Of a stretch of 64,000 nt of DNA, positions 35,834-48,388 are shown piece by piece. Origin of the DNA: Paraspadella gotoi (Eukaryota; Chaetognatha); NCBI GenBank assembly GCA_051294375.1, contig JBJCIZ010000239.1, forward strand, positions 7,200,180-7,264,179. The letters are read 5' to 3'. Numbering within the stretch: position 1 is the first letter of the stretch; each line of letters opens with the position of its first letter. Position numbers and translations under genes: made by a program. Below the pieces are notes generated by a model that was given only the letters and a program-made list of their open reading frames with translations, was not told where the DNA came from and made no database searches.

Positions 35834-35989
35834 CATATACATATAAAATAAAATATAAAACAAAATATAATTTAAGAAATATACTGTGGCGACGACGTTT
35901 TATGATGTATACTGGATTTACTGTAGCAAACCGGCATTTATTTATCTAGAAAATATCAATTATATTTAATTAAATATATCTTAACTCAC

Positions 35990-36171
35990 CATCCTGAACA
36001 TCTCCACCAGGAAATAACGACATCGATTTTTCACCATCTCTGAGATTTCCCCCGAAAAAGTAAAGATCACGACCGTCACTCCAACCAACGTGAAATTCAC
36101 GTCTCACTGGCTTCGAGAAATACCACATTATTTCGCTCCAAGTTCGTGTGGCATTGGTGTAGCTATACAGC
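35990..36171 (-). CDS. Kelch-repeat protein, internal exon (intact)
   Basis: The minus-strand acceptor AAAAATTAG ends at 36172 and the donor GTGAGTTAA begins at 35989. The exon is open throughout and reads LYSYTNATRTWSEIMWYF, then GWSDGRDLYFFGGN and ends FPGGDVQD plus one base. The pattern (Tyr, six residues, Trp, then hydrophobic strand and Gly-Gly) is a kelch blade junction. It ends in phase 1, matching the start of the exon at 24821-25300. A Ty3 element lies 75 bases upstream in the preceding intron. The right-arm twin (54861-55052) has lost its frame. Confidence 0.85.
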
Positions 36172-36242
36172 CTAATTTTTCATTTCACAAACTATTAGAT
36201 AATTTAACTCACAAATTAATTTTGCATTATTATATCTTTTAT

Positions 36243-36246
36243 CTGT
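36243..36246. repeat. Target-site duplication CTGT (ACAG on minus)
   Basis: CTGT abuts the element end at 36247 and recurs at 47729-47732 after the other end. In the right arm, ACAG flanks the element at about 48093-48096 and at 54780-54783. Joining the flanks restores a continuous intron ending at the exon acceptor. Confidence 0.75.
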
Positions 36247-36518
36247 TGTAGAAGACGAAAATAAAGGTAGGAAAAAAGGTGAAGATTTGTGACGATGTAA
36301 AGAGAAGTAGAGAAGAAGTGAGACGAGCTCTCTCCTGATCCACTTTTATCATCGCCCGGACCAACTTGACCTTACGGTCGCCTCGGCCCTATTACTGTGT
36401 CCGGTCAATCTAAGGTCATTGCCAAAGCTAGGGCAAAGTGAACCGTGTGGAATAGACCGGCTCGGAGAAAGAGAAGAGAGGAAGGGTTTAGAGAGAGACC
36501 GGTGGTTAAGTCGCCTCA
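36247..36518 (-). repeat. Ty3 copy A 3' LTR (272 bp)
   Basis: On minus it begins TGAGGCGACTT and ends CGTCTTCTACA, with TG...CA termini. It is preceded internally by a GGGGGGGA polypurine tract (36519-36527). It contains GATGATAAAAG about 90 bases before its end, which may serve as a TATA-like promoter element. Confidence 0.85.
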
Positions 36519-36527
36519 TCCCCCCCT

Positions 36528-37250
36528 CAAGTTTCGGACCTTAGGGTCGAACTGACCCTATTTACATTTGAGGTGACTTGTACTACTAGTTTAAGAACAA
36601 AGTACTTTACAATATTGTTCCTCCTTGGGGGAATATTTGGGCAAACAATAAGGTTCTAGGAGAAACAATTGGGGGACCCACAAAAAGGGGTTGTCTTCTA
36701 CAATAACTATTTACATATATCTCTTCCCAAAAAAAAAAAAAAATTGTGGGAAGAAATTTTACAAAAAGGAGTAGGGGATAGGAAAAATGATTTGTTTGGT
36801 CAAAGTGTTATGATGATTGCTTGCTGTTAGCAAGCTTGGTTAAATGGTTGAAAATAACAGCTGTTGATGATTACTTGCTGTTAGGCAAGTTGTTGATTAA
36901 TCGTAACAGTGACCAACTGGTGATGATTGGTGATAGTGCTGATAACCGGTTATCTAACAATCACGGATCTCGCGAATGACTGATAGTTAGATCTTAAACA
37001 TCTAATACAATATATATCTAGTCCTTCAGAACCCAGACGATGGTATTGTCTTGCACGTGCTTGTCTCTGAGGTTGGATTCGTGTTTGGTTGTCGAGTGGA
37101 TTGTTTGTCGTGGTGGCCGTTGCTGTTGCTGTGGAGGTTCTTGTTGACGTTGCTGTTGAGGTTGAGTCGCCTGAGGATATAAATGTTGGGAATGAGTGGA
37201 GTCGGCCGCTGGGCTGACTCTTGTTTCTATTATTTTGTTTGATGACCTTC
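36528..37250 (-). other. Ty3 copy A region between pol and 3' LTR
   Basis: The first half on minus is the end of the Gln-rich polyprotein tail. The rest is non-coding, with a poly-T run (36729-36743 on plus as A15) and short palindromic motifs such as GATAACCGGTTATC near 36947. Confidence 0.55.
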
Positions 37251-37254
37251 CCCC

Positions 37255-40200
37255 CTAGAAGCGACTCGCCTGTTGCTGCTGGTAGTCATCCTCTTCTTGG
37301 GGCTGCTGGAGGTGTTGGTTGGACATCCGGTTTCTTGTTGTTGCTGGCTTGATCCTGTCGATGGAGATCTTCTCTTGTCCTCGGCCATATGTCCACTGTG
37401 AAGGTATTGTCACTCTTGAGACTACTTTGTAAGGGCCCAAGTAGGGCGTAGCAGCGAAGTGACCCTGTGTGGCCACGGAGCACAAAAACCCAGTTTGCTG
37501 AGGCAAGACTGTGAGGAGATGAACAGGTGGCGTTTGAGTGCCAATTAGGAAACTACTGGTACTCAAACAATGCAACGTACCTTATCGTGTCTCAAGTTTT
37601 GCAGCTCATTTTGGGCATTTGCTCTTGTTGCGCTGTGTCTACCTATTACCAGTTCGCCTTGGGATTTGCCTATTGTATCTCCGAATACAAGGTTCTGGCT
37701 GCGTGATTGCTTGTAGGTCTTCTTTTGGTGGCAGACCTGAGTCCTTAATAAGACCCGGGTAGTTGATTGAACCAATTTTGCCGCCGGACGACGCATTCCA
37801 CAACGCGCTTTCAATGATGCCTTCATGGTACTGGTGAATAACCGTTCGACCATATCCCGTTCGGCCTGCGGGTGGTAAGCTGTAGGTGGTGTTTGAGCTT
37901 GGTAGCCCTATAGCTTGGGCTCAGCTGACTGCCACAGATTCAAGAAGTGAATTGTGTTCCCACGGTTCGAAGTGACCTGTGGACTGGTACACCGAAGTTC
38001 TGGCGATCCAGTTCTGAAGGGAAGGCTGTTGCTACGGTTACTGCGGAGATTCCGAAGGGGATATGCTTCAGGGCCAACGAGAAAAAACGCGTCTACCACA
38101 GGTTAAAAGGTACGTGCTAACCGCTTGAAGTGGCGCAAGGACCCACCAAGTCAATTGTGAACGTGTTCGAATCGCCTCGGCATGGTGCTTCGGAAAGTGT
38201 AGTGGAGCCTTGGGTAGTGTCGTCTGTAACCTTGCTGCCGCTGGCAGTCAAGGCAGGCCTGAGCCCATTTTTGCCACGTCTGACGCGGCTTTTGGCCAAA
38301 CAAATTCTCTTTGTTACCAGCTTTTTTTGTGCTTCTTGATGCTCCGGGTGAGCGAGGTTTGTGGTGATGGCATCATAACTCGACGGCGGCCATGTTGTTG
38401 GGAACCAAGGGCGCGCCCTTCCTGAACTGACATCGCAGATGATGTCAAAGTCGTTCAAGGTCGCAACTATCTTGAATCGCAGGCTGGTGTGGGCGTCCGC
38501 CAGGAGTCGCTAGATCTCCTTCGTCGGAACATTTGGTCGCCGCTAAACTGGCAAAATCGACGGCCTTGGGGGACAACTGCGTTGACCGTTGGCGACCAAA
38601 CGAGGATTTCTTGAAGGTCCTGATTGATCCTTCAGGTTCTGGCACCTGCTTGCTGGGCTGATGGATTCTTGAATAGTGTAGTTCCGCTACCACGGTTGGC
38701 CTGCCTCGATTGTATCGCGATGTCTGTTGGTGTATTCGCGAGAGGCAGATAATTAATATGTTTAGACGCATTGAGTGGTGGCTCAGATTTCTTGCGTATG
38801 GCGGGAACTAGGGCTGTTCTGGTCATGGAGCAACATGAACGGAAGTAGCGCCTTCCAGGAAGGCCTGAGTGCCGGACTTGAGCGCGAGGTGGTGCGGCAA
38901 GGAGTTCGGCCATGGACCGGTCGAAAGGTGGCCATTTTGTCTTGGTTCTGAAGCTAGCGGGGCTGAGAAAAAGCCTAAGGGCTTGCGCATTGACCACCAA
39001 TCTTCTGCTCCAGGACGCCGCCAATGGCCGTTCAGTGACGCATGATGGTCTAGGGCCAGAGGTGCCCCATCACAGCGTGGTGACAAGCATAGTTGCGTTT
39101 GCCAGAGCTTCTTTCGACTTTGTTTTGAAGGCTCGAGTCACTCAATGGTCCATTTGAGGACTCGGGGGTGTGCCTTTTAAGGCTTGTATAAATTAAAATG
39201 GTGTAAGCGACTTCGGCGATGTGTGGAATGAACGCCGGGGGTAGTCAGTTGAGCATGGCCCCAAGTACTTTGAGACCTCTCTTGACTGATGTTTGCGCTG
39301 TGCGGAATTGTTTGATGTGTTCGACTTTTGTGTCCAATGGCCTGACGCCTGTTGCGTCTACCTTTGGTAACCGAGATCGAGTGATGGTACGCCGCAGTAC
39401 GCCATTTTGCCGCCTAGTTTCACTACTAAACCATTTGCTCTGCAGGGTGTCAACAGTAGTATGCTGAGATCTTGCATGTGTTCTTCCCTCGTTTGCCTTG
39501 AGGCGACACGAGGATCGTCCATCCTAAGATATACAAAGATGGTGTGGTACATCTTTGAGGGCTTCGCTCCATCATTCCTTTGAAAATCAGGGCCCTGCAT
39601 TCTTGAGACCACACTGGGGTGAACGGGGAATTCCCACACGAGCCAAAGGCGGAGTGATGACGGGCGTCTTGCAAATATCCTGCTCCTGCCTCACACGGTA
39701 CTTGATGGTAGCCTTTACAAAGGTCTAACTTTCGAAAAAATTGTTTTGCCTGCCGAATGTGCCGTTGAAATCCATCAAAATTTTTGATGGCGGTATGCGG
39801 TTGTCTTTTGTGACTGCGTGAGGCGCCTGTAGTCGCCGCAAATGTTTAAGTGAGCCGTCAGGTTTTCTTAACCACATGTAAGTGGTGATGCCAACACTCT
39901 TGCTCTTCCCGTATTAGATTGCCAGTATCTCCATTTTTGCAAATTTCTTCTTTGGCTGATTTGGAGTTTGTCAGGTGCAAGTCGGCCGTGCTTGGGAGTG
40001 GACAGGCGGGCACCCTCGTTGGACATGTGGCTGTTCTACACCGTCTTTGGTCTTCGAAAGCGAGTCATAATCTGCGAGTTGTGTGGAGTCTGGGCTTCGT
40101 CACTCAATTGAAATAGGCATTATTGACTGTAATTGACTCTGAACAGGCCTGTTCCAGGTCAAGATTTGCTGCGATTGTTGAAAATCATCAAAAAAAGATC

Positions 40201-40500
40201 AACGGAGTAGGCCAGAGCTTGTGGTCAGCGGCTAAATGATGCTCCATCAGAAAATTCAGCTCCAAGAATAGGTCGTAACGTCGGCGAGTACGGTTGTTTA
40301 GTGACGTAATGGTGCGGTCTTCCTAGTCTGATTATGATTTGTTTAGTGGCCGTAGGAGAGATTGGGAGACCCGTTTGCAGCATGAAGTTGAGGACGGAGC
40401 CACTGCGGAGCTGTTTCTGATGGCGAGGCGGCCATCAAAGTGACGCTGCCACCCACCGTCCACAAGCCTATGTCAAAGTTTGTTGTTGTGTGTCGTACAC
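37255..40500 (-). pseudogene. Ty3 copy A pol (protease, RT, RNase H, integrase), frame-disrupted
   Basis: Reading down the minus strand: RPILGAEF (late protease motif) near 40290, the RT active site near 39515 where the usual YLDD is split by indels, RNase H near 39060-38880 (ELLAA, PLGFFS), and an integrase zinc-finger/core region with a TIDLVGP phrase near 38150. The HPQA...MVER integrase phrase lies near 37880-37840, and the C-terminal GPYKVVSR...ISIDRIKPAT near 37450-37340. Each is a standard Ty3/gypsy Pol hallmark. Frames change every 100-300 bases, so no intact polyprotein exists in this assembly. Confidence 0.8.
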
Positions 40501-42052
40501 GTGCCGTAATGGGTTCTGTAGCTACCAGCAGCGGCGTTTACTGCCTCCGGCTGCTGGCTCGAGCCGTTCTCCCTGTTTGCATCCTGGGTAGCATTTGATT
40601 GCTCGGTCTCCAAATGTCCGATGATTAGAAACAAAGTCCATTGATGAAATCAGGAGAGGAGTTGAAGAGTTTGAAACTGGTCGGGCGAGAGAAGGTAGAG
40701 CTGTTGCTGTTTTTGGGGGAAACAGGCGCTGCTGTGTTCGCTGGGTCTTCGGTAGCCCAGGTCGGACCTGTGTCCTGGGGCGTAGTTGGCCACGTCCGGA
40801 AGGTCGCCGGCACACGACGCTTGGCGCTACGTGCGTGGAGGCCACATCTCTGTGGTGGATGGCGTCGATCGCGCAAGTCGGGCGCAGTACTCCATCGCAC
40901 TCTGATGTCGAAAGGTCGTCTCCAAAGATGCCCTCATCGAATTGGAGGTTGTCCGACATGGACTGACGACTTTCAAGTGGGTTTGAGGTGATCTGAAGAT
41001 CACCTGGGCAGAGTAAATGTCGTCGCCGCTTCTTGGCGATTCGCTTCCGGCCGTCTTCTGTCCCCATCGCTGAGCTACGCCTTCCGGCCACATGGCGGGA
41101 GACTCTCGGGCAGGATCGCGTTGAGGAGATGGTCGATCGTCAGGGATTCGACCTCAGCGCGCGCAGTGCGGCCACAACTGCGAGAGCGCGTGCGTCCTGC
41201 GTGAGGGAGTGGTGACTAGGAGCTTCTGGCCTTTTGCGGGCTTTTCGGCCAACAGCTGCAGTTAGCTGCTTTTTCAGCGCTTATGTAAACCACCAGAGAA
41301 CAGGGTGGTGCTGTCGGATATAAAAACACCTTCCAGACCAGCGGACCTGATGCTTTCCCTTGGTACGGTACCGCACAAGAAGGTGCAATCTTTTTGTGCT
41401 GATCGTCTGTAACTGCAGCGAGGCGGAACTCTCCGATGCCTCGAAGCCAGCAAGCCAGGCTCTGATGTGCAACATCAAAAGGCGGCAACTTAGGCGTCTT
41501 GGACCGGTTGGTGCTGGGCGTCTGGCAATCCATAGGCATGGTGGAGGAGGCGTCGGCGTTGTCCGGGTGGTTCTGTCCTGCAAACTGGCACAAACGTTGA
41601 TTGAGGTCGCCTGTGGACCTATGTGGCATCGACTGTGGTGCCTGCTGAGCTGCTAGCAGGCGTTGAACCTGGGATGTTAGGTATTCTATTGATGCCCTGA
41701 CACTTGTATTAAAACTTTCCTGTTTTGCTTCTAATCCTAGGATCCTATTATTGAAAGTCGTAATCAGCCCGTTTGATGATCCTTGTGCGGTCCTCATGGA
41801 GCCGACGTTGGAACGGGGGGGCGTGAAAACGCTCTTGACCCTGGTTTGGTCACCGCGTGGCGTCTTGAAAGCGTCTTCCTGGTCCGGCGAAGGTGGTGGT
41901 GATGAGATTGGAGTGGAGTCATCGACGGTGATGATGGGTAGCGGGGTGCCGTCCTCTATGCGGCGTCGCTTGAGATTCTCCGCTGAAGGTGAGGTGGAGG
42001 CGCGGCGAGCTCCACGTCCTTGAGGGGCCTCCAGATCCAAAAGATGCTCCAT
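40501..42052 (-). pseudogene. Ty3 copy A gag
   Basis: The Met at 42052 starts MEHLLDLEAPQGRG and stays open for 278 codons to 41216, the longest gag frame of any copy. It has a Pro/Ser-rich first third, a short coiled coil (about residues 95-135) and the Ty3 Gag core signature KLPPFDVAHQSLACW then EFRLAAVTDDQHKK. After 41216 the reading continues in other frames (41091-40522) to a Gln/Asn-rich end. The product would assemble retrotransposon particles. The same start is present at 49086 in copy C. Confidence 0.75.
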
Positions 42053-42755
42053 CTTGACTTAGCTAAAAATGATTTACTGTAAAAAATACTAAATCTGCGC
42101 CGGACAGACAAGACAAAAATTTTTCAATCTTCCTAATCAAGGGAGAAATCCGAAAGAAAAATTTTCGCGTAATTGTTTTGAGAATTAGAGCTAGCAAAAT
42201 TATCTAATAAAAATTGCTCAATACGGCGCGGTAAGATGAAAAAACGCGTTGGCGAGACGGTTTCTCACAATACCGTAGGTTAAAATTAAATGAAAAGGTA
42301 TTTTAAACTTAGAGCTAGTTATAAAATTTTTCAAAAACGGAATAAAAATTGATTAGGGTTAGTATTGTATTTCAAAATTAAGCCAAAAGAGAAATCGTTG
42401 AAAACGCCTAATAAAAAAGAATTAAACTTGAGCTTTGATGAGGTAATCCAGGTAGACAAGACGAAACGTTGGACGAAATGTGGGACGCGCGCGACTGAGA
42501 AAAATAGAAATTGCGAAAATCGTTTAGTTTTTTTGAAGTTGAAAATATTTTGAAGAAAAATGCGCCGAAAAACGAATATAAACTGATCGCGAAATTGGCC
42601 GTGAAACTGAGCGGAATTTTATCGCTAATTAAACCGCCAATTTACGATTGATAAATAAAATAATTGATCAATCACTAGATCAATCAAATCATAAATCAAT
42701 CAATCAGTTATAATGGAGTTCAGAAGGTTACTTATCTTTTAGTCGGGATCACTAA
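42053..42755 (-). other. Ty3 copy A 5' leader and likely primer-binding site
   Basis: About 700 non-coding bases between the LTR remnant and gag. Directly beside the LTR end the minus strand reads TTAGTGATCCCGACTAAAAG; AGTGATCCCGACT is a plausible primer-binding site, but without the usual leading TGG I cannot name the tRNA. Confidence 0.5.
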
Positions 42756-42794
42756 TGTAGAAGACGAAAATAAAGGTAGGAAAAAAGGTGAAGA

Positions 42795-45700
42795 ATCCCC
42801 CCTCAGTTTCGGACCCTTAGGGTCGAAACTGACCCTATTTACACTTGAGGTGCACTTGTACTACTAGTTTAAGAACAAAGTACTTTACAATATTGTTTGC
42901 TCCTTGGGGGAATATTTGGGCAAAACAATAAGGTTCTAGGAGAAACAATTGGGGGACCCACAAAAAGGGGTTGTCTTCTAACAATTATTTACATATATCT
43001 GCTTCCCAAAAAAAAAAAAAAATTGTTTGGGAAGAAATTTTACAAAAAAGGAGTAGGGGATAGGAAAAATGATTTGTTTGTCAAAGATGTTATGATGATT
43101 GCTTGCTGTTAGCAAGCTTGGTTAAATGGTGAAAATCACTGTTGATGATTACTTGCTGTTAGGCAGTTGTTGATTAATCGTAACAGTGACCAACTGGTGA
43201 TGATTGGGTGATAGTGCTGATAACCGGTTATCTAACAAATAGCGGATAATCGCGAATGACTGATAGTTAGATGCTTAAACATCTAAAATACAATATATAT
43301 CTGTCCTTCAGAACCCAGACGATGGTATTGTCTTGCACCGTGCTTGTCTCTGAGGTTGGAATTCGTGTTTGGTTGTCGAGTGGATTGTTTGTCCGTGGTG
43401 GCCGTTGCTGTTGCTGTGAAGGTTTCTTGTTTTGACTGTTGCTGTTGAGGTTGAGTCGCCTGAAGGATATAAAATGTTGGGAATGAGTGGAGTCGGCCGC
43501 TTGGGCTGACTCTTGTTCTATTATTTTGTTTGAGACCTTCCCCCCTAGGCGACTCGCCTGTTTGCTGCTGGTAGTCCATCCTCTTCTTGGGGCTGCTGGA
43601 GTGTGTTGGTTGACATCCGGTTTCTTGTTGTTTGTGGCTTGATCTAGTCGATGGGGGGAGATCCTTCTCGTTGTCCTCGCCATGGGATGTCCACTGTGAA
43701 GGTATTGTCATCTCTTGAGACTACTTTGTAAGGGCCCAAAGTAGGGCGTAGCTAGCGAGTGACACTTGTGGCCCACGGAGCACAAAAACCCAGTTTGCTG
43801 AGGCAAGACTGTGAGGAGATGAACAGGTGGGTTTGAGTGCCAATTAGGACTACTGGTCTCAAACAATGCAACGTCGTGTCTCAAGTTTTGCAGCTCATTT
43901 TGGGCATTTGCTCTTGTGGCTGTGTACCTATTACCAGTTGCCTGGGATTTGCTATTGTATCTCCGAATACAAGGTTCTGGCTGGTGATGCTTGTAGGTCT
44001 TCTTTTGGTGGCAGACCTGAGTCCTAATAAGACCCGGGTAGTTGATTGAACCATTTTGCGCCGGAACGCATCACACGCGTTTCAATGATTGCCTTCATGG
44101 TACATGGTGAAAACCGTTTCGACCATCCCGTTCGCCTGCGGGTGGTAAGCTGTGGTGGTGTTTGAGTTGGTAGCCTATAGCTTTGGCTCAGCTGATGCCA
44201 CAATTCAAGAAGTGAATTGTGTTCCCACCGGTCGAAGTGACCTGTGACTGGTACATCCGAATCTGGCGATCCAGTTCTGAAGGAAGGCTGTTGCTACGGT
44301 TACTGCGGAGATTCCGAAGGGGATATGCTTCAAGGCCAACGAGAAAAAACGGTCTACCAGTTTAAAAGGTACGTGTAACCGTCTGAAGTGGGCAAGGGAC
44401 CCACCAAGTCAATGTGAACGTGGTTTCGAATCGCTCGATGGTGCTTCGAAAGTGTAGTGGGAGCCTGGGTGTGTCGTTGTAACCTTGCTGCGCCTGGCAG
44501 TCAAGGCAGGCCTGAGCCCAATTTTGCCACGTCTGACGCGGCTTTTGGCCAAACAAATCCTCTTGTTACCAGCTTTTTTTGTGCTTTTGATGCTCCGGGT
44601 GAGCGAGGTTTTGTGATGGCATCATAAACTCGACGGCGGCCAGTTGTGGGGAACCAAGGGGCGCGCCGCTTCCTGACTGACATCGCAGATGAATGTCAAA
44701 GTCGTTCAAGGTCGAACTATCTTGAATCGCAGGCTGGTGTGGGCGTCCCCAGGAGTCGCTGGATCTCCTCGTCGGAACTTTGGTCGCCGCTAAAGCGGCA
44801 AAATCGACGCCTTGGGGGACACTGCGTTGACGTTTGGCGACAAACGAGGGATTTCTGAAGGTCCTGATTTGATCCTTCAGGTTTGGCCCTGCTTGCTGGG
44901 CTGATGATTCTTGATAGTGTGTCCGCTACCGACGTGCCTGCCCTCGATGTATCGGATTGTCTGTTGTGTATTCGAGATGGCAGATAATTATATGTTTGAA
45001 CGCATTGAGTGTGGCTCAGATTTCTTGCGTATGGCGGGAATAGGCTGTTCTGGTCAGAGAACATGAACGAAGTAACCGCCTTCCAGGAAGGGCCGCTGAA
45101 GTGCCGGACTGAGCGGTGTGCGGCAAGGAGTTCCCGGTCGAAGGTGGCCATTTTGTCTGGTTCTGACAGCTAGCGGGGCTGAGAAAAAGCCTAAGGGTTG
45201 CGGCCATTGACCACCAATCTTCTGCTCCAGGACGCCCGCAATGGCGTTTCAGTGAACGCATGATGGTCTAGGGCCAGAGGTGCCCCATCCAGCAGGGTGA
45301 CAAGCATAGTTGCGTTTGCCAGAGCTTCTTTCGACTTTGTTTTGAAGGCTCGAGTCACTCAATGGTTCCATTTGAGGACTCGGGGTTGCCTTTTAAGGCT
45401 TGGTATATATGGTGTAAGGACTTCGGCGATGTGTGGAATGAAACGCCGGTAGTCAGTTGAGCATGCCCCAAGTACTTTGGACCTCTTTGACTGATGTTTG
45501 GCTGTGGGAATTGTTTGATGTGTTCGATCTTTTGTGTCCAATGGCCTGACGCCTGTTGCGTCTACCTGGTAACCGAGATCGAGTTGAATGGTACGCGCAG
45601 TACCCCATTTTGCCCTGTTTCACTACTAAACCATTTGCTTGCAGGGTGTCGAACAGTAGTGTGAGATTTGCATGTGTTCTTCCCTCGTTGCCTTGAGGCG

Positions 45701-47622
45701 ACCAGGATGTCATCTAGATATACAAAGATGTGTGGTTAGCATCTTTGAGGGCTTCGTCCATCATTCCTTTGAAAATCAGGCCCTGCATTCTTGAGACAAT
45801 GGGGTGAACGGGAATTCCCACACGAAGCAAAGGGAGTGATGACGGCTGTCTTGCAAATATTCCTCTCTGGCTACACGGTACTTGATGGTAGCCTTACAAA
45901 GGTCTAACTTTCGAAAAAATTGTTTTGCCTGCGACATGTGCGTTGAAATCCATCAAATTTTTGATGGGGTTATGCGGTTGTCTTTTGTGACTGCGTTGAG
46001 GCGCCTGTAGTCGGCCGCAAATGTTTAAGTGAGCCGTCAGGTTTTTTAACTCACATGTAAGTGGTGATGCCAAGCACTCTTGCTCTTCCGTATGATTGCC
46101 AGTTCTCCATTTTTGCAATTCTTCTTTGGCTGATTTGAGTTTGTCAGGTGCAAGTCGGCGTGCTTGGGAGTGGACAGGGCGGCACCCTCGTTGTGCATGT
46201 GGTGTTCTATCACCGTCTTGGTCTTCAAGGGTCATAATCTGGAGTTGTGTGAGTCTGGGCTTCGTCATTCAATTTGAAATAGGCATTATTGACTGTAATT
46301 GACTCTGAAGGCCTTGTCCAGGTAAGATTTGCCTGCGATTGTTGAAAATCATCAAAAAAAGATCAACGGAGTAGGCCAGAGCTTGTGGTCAGCGGCTAAA
46401 TGATGCTCCATCAGAAATCAGCTCCAAGAATAAGGGGTCGTAACGTCGGCGAGTACGGTTGTTAGTGACGTATGGTTGCGGTCTTCCTAGTCCTGATAGT
46501 GATTTGTTTAGTGGCCGTAGGAAGAGATTGGAGACCCGTTTGCAGCATGAAGTTGAGGCACGGAGCCACTGCGGAGCTTTTCTGAATGGCGAGGCGCCAT
46601 CAAAGTGACGCTGCCACACCCAACCGTCCCACAAGCCATGTCAAAGTTTGTTGTTGTTGTCGTACACGTGCCGTAAGGGTTCTGTAGCTACCAGCAGCGG
46701 CGTTTACTGCCTCCCGGCTGCTGGCTCGGCGTTTCCCTGTTTGCATCCTGGGTCAGCATTTGATTGGCTCGGTCTCCAAATGTCCGATGATTAGAACAAA
46801 GTCCATTGATGAAATCAAGGAGAGGAGTTGAGAGTTTGAAAAACTGGGTCGGGCGAGAGAAGGTAAGAGCTGTTGCTGTTTTTGGGGGAAACAGGCGCTG
46901 CTGTGTTCGCTGTCTCGGTAGCCCAGGTCGGAACCTGTGTCCTGGGGCGTAGTTGGCCACGTCCGGAAGTCGCGGCACACACGCCCTGGCGTACGTGCGT
47001 GGAGGCACATCTCTGTGGTGGATGGCGTCGATCGCGCAGTCGGGCGCGAGTACTCCATCGCACTCCTGAGGTCGGAAAGGTCGGTCTCAAAGAGTGCCCT
47101 CATCGAATTGGGAGGTGTCCGACATGGACTGACGGATTTGTTCGAATGGTTTGAAGGTGATCTGAAGATCACCTTGGGCAAGAGTAAATGCGTCCCGCTT
47201 CTTGGCATCGCTTCGCGGCGTCTCGTCCCATCGCTGGCTACGCCTTCCGGCCACATGCGGGAGGACTCTCGGCCAGGATCGCGTTGAGGAGATGGTCGAT
47301 CGTCAGGGATTGACCTCAGCGCGCGCAGTGCGGCCACAACTGCGGAGAGGCGTGCGTCCTGGTCGAGGGAGTGGTGACTAGGAGCCTTCTGGCCTTGTTG
47401 GCCGGCTTTTCCCGGCCAACAGCTCAGTTAGCTGCTTTTTCAAGGCTTTGGTAAACCACCAGAGACAGGGTGGTCGTCGGTTATAAAAAACCTCGACGCA
47501 GGGACCTGATGCTTTCCCTGTGGTACCGCACCAAGAAGGTGCAATCTTTTTGTGCTGATCGTCTGTACTGCAGCGAGGCGAGAATTCTCCGCCTCGAAGC
47601 AGCAAGCCAGGCTCTGATGTGC
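42795..47622 (-). mobile_element. Ty3 fragment (copy B), exact mirror of 49681-54508
   Basis: This holds the 3' untranslated region, integrase, RNase H, RT (YLDDILVAS at 45720-45694), protease and part of gag, ending abruptly inside the Gag core. Every base checked and every broken frame mirrors 49681-54508, with coordinates summing to 97303 throughout, including the same indels. On both sides it is bordered by pieces of one LTR (39 bases at 42756-42794, 106 bases at 47623-47728), so it sits as if inserted into the 5' LTR of copy A. This is most likely an assembly duplication. Confidence 0.85.
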
Positions 47623-47728
47623 TAAGGTCATTGCCAAAGCTAGGGCAAAGTGACCGTGTGGTTTAGACCGGCTCGGAAAAAGAGAAGAGAGGAAGGGTTT
47701 AGAGAGAGACCGGTGGTAAGTCGCCTCA
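47623..47728 (-). repeat. Partial 5' LTR of the left-arm Ty3 element
   Basis: Matches the first ~107 bases of the 272-bp LTR (TGAGGCGACTTACC...), ending at the CTGT target duplication (47729-47732) that borders host intron. Confidence 0.8.
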
Positions 47729-47800
47729 CTGTATTTATTAATTTTCTTTTTATCATTTTGGAATATTTCTCACCCGTCTATATTATAAACATATAAAACT

Positions 47801-47868
47801 CCTTTGTGCCAAACACCAAAAGATCCATCCGAAGAATGAGGAGGATTTCCTTGAGTCTTGATGCGACT
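47801..47868 (-). CDS. Kelch-repeat protein, internal exon at the palindrome centre (left arm)
   Basis: On minus the sequence reads SRIKTQGNPPHSSDGSFG, then VWHKG before a GTTTTATATG donor-like site at 47799-47800. The following intron is where the Ty3 element inserted. Joined to the exon at 36171 the protein continues WHKG-GLYSYTNATRTW, as expected within a kelch blade, if one base lost in the left arm but present in the right (GG before GTTTTAT; CC in the acceptor side) is counted. The upstream border coincides with the loop of the palindrome, so the true 5' end is uncertain; an AG lies at 47869-47870. Confidence 0.55.
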
Positions 47869-47948
47869 CTATTTGGGGCGGTATAACATTTTTTAATTAT
47901 CCCTACCAAACTTCATGTGGATTTTCATCACATCACCAATTCGTTGGT
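47869..47948. other. Unpaired 80-nt loop of the inverted duplication
   Basis: Sequence unique to the centre. Pairing between arms starts on both sides at the same AGTCGCATC. Confidence 0.8.
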
Positions 47949-48022
47949 AGTCGCATCAAGACTAAAGGAACATCCTCCTCATCTTCGGATGAAATCTTTG
48001 GCTGTGTTAGGCACAAAGGGAG
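47949..48022 (+). pseudogene. Mirror copy of the kelch exon at the palindrome centre
   Basis: Reverse-complement copy of 47801-47868 with extra and missing bases that break the frame after the first codons. Followed by GTTTTATATG. Confidence 0.6.
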
Positions 48023-48096
48023 GTTTTATATGTTTATAATATAGACGGGTGAGGAAAATATTCCAAACATGCATAAAAAGAAAATTAATAAGAACA

Positions 48097-48372
48097 GAGG
48101 CGACTTAACCACCGCGTCTCTCTCTAAACCCCTTCCTCTCTTCTCTTTTTCCGAGCGGTCTAAACCCACCACGGTCCACTTTGCCCTAGCTTTGGCAAAT
48201 GACCTTAAAGAATACCCGACACAGTAATAGGGCCGAGGGCGACCGTAGGTCAGTTGGTCGGGCGATATAAAGCTGGATCAGGAAGAGTAGCTCGTCCTCA
48301 CTTCTTCTCTACTTCTCTTACATCGTCACAATTCTTCACCTTTTTTCCCTACCTTTATTTTCGTCTTCTACA
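48097..48372 (+). repeat. Ty3 copy C 5' LTR
   Basis: About 276 bases, nearly the same as 54508-54779, ending TTCGTCTTCTACA. It differs from the 3' LTR by many small indels, which suggests sequencing noise rather than age. Confidence 0.85.
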
Positions 48373-48388
48373 TTAGTGATCCCGACTA

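Larger units (their letters stand above)
36247..42794 (-). mobile_element. Ty3/gypsy LTR retrotransposon, copy A
   Basis: Order on the minus strand: truncated 5' LTR (39 bases left, 42794-42756), likely primer-binding site and leader, gag, protease, RT, RNase H, integrase, Gln-rich tail, polypurine tract, complete 3' LTR (36518-36247). Domain order with integrase last is Ty3/gypsy (Metaviridae). Frames are broken by many one-base indels, but every domain is recognisable. It lies in an intron of the kelch gene in the same orientation as the gene. Confidence 0.85.
31508..47868 (+). repeat. Left arm of a giant inverted duplication
   Basis: This whole stretch recurs reverse-complemented at 47949-59619. 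It contains BEL protease and 3' LTR, hammerhead fold-back, SINE-like and GGAGCT repeats, a kelch exon, and Ty3 element DNA ending in another kelch exon. Marker pairs: 33121/57962 (BEL LTR start), 36171/54861 (exon start), 36247/54779 (LTR end), 47868/47949 (loop edge). The left arm is about 4.7 kb longer because it contains an extra Ty3 fragment at 42795-47622. Confidence 0.9.

Noticed and set aside
46753-47337. 194-codon frame in Ty3 copy B and its mirror at 49966-50550
   Set aside because: It is a chain of gag segments in different natural frames fused by indels, not a separate gene.
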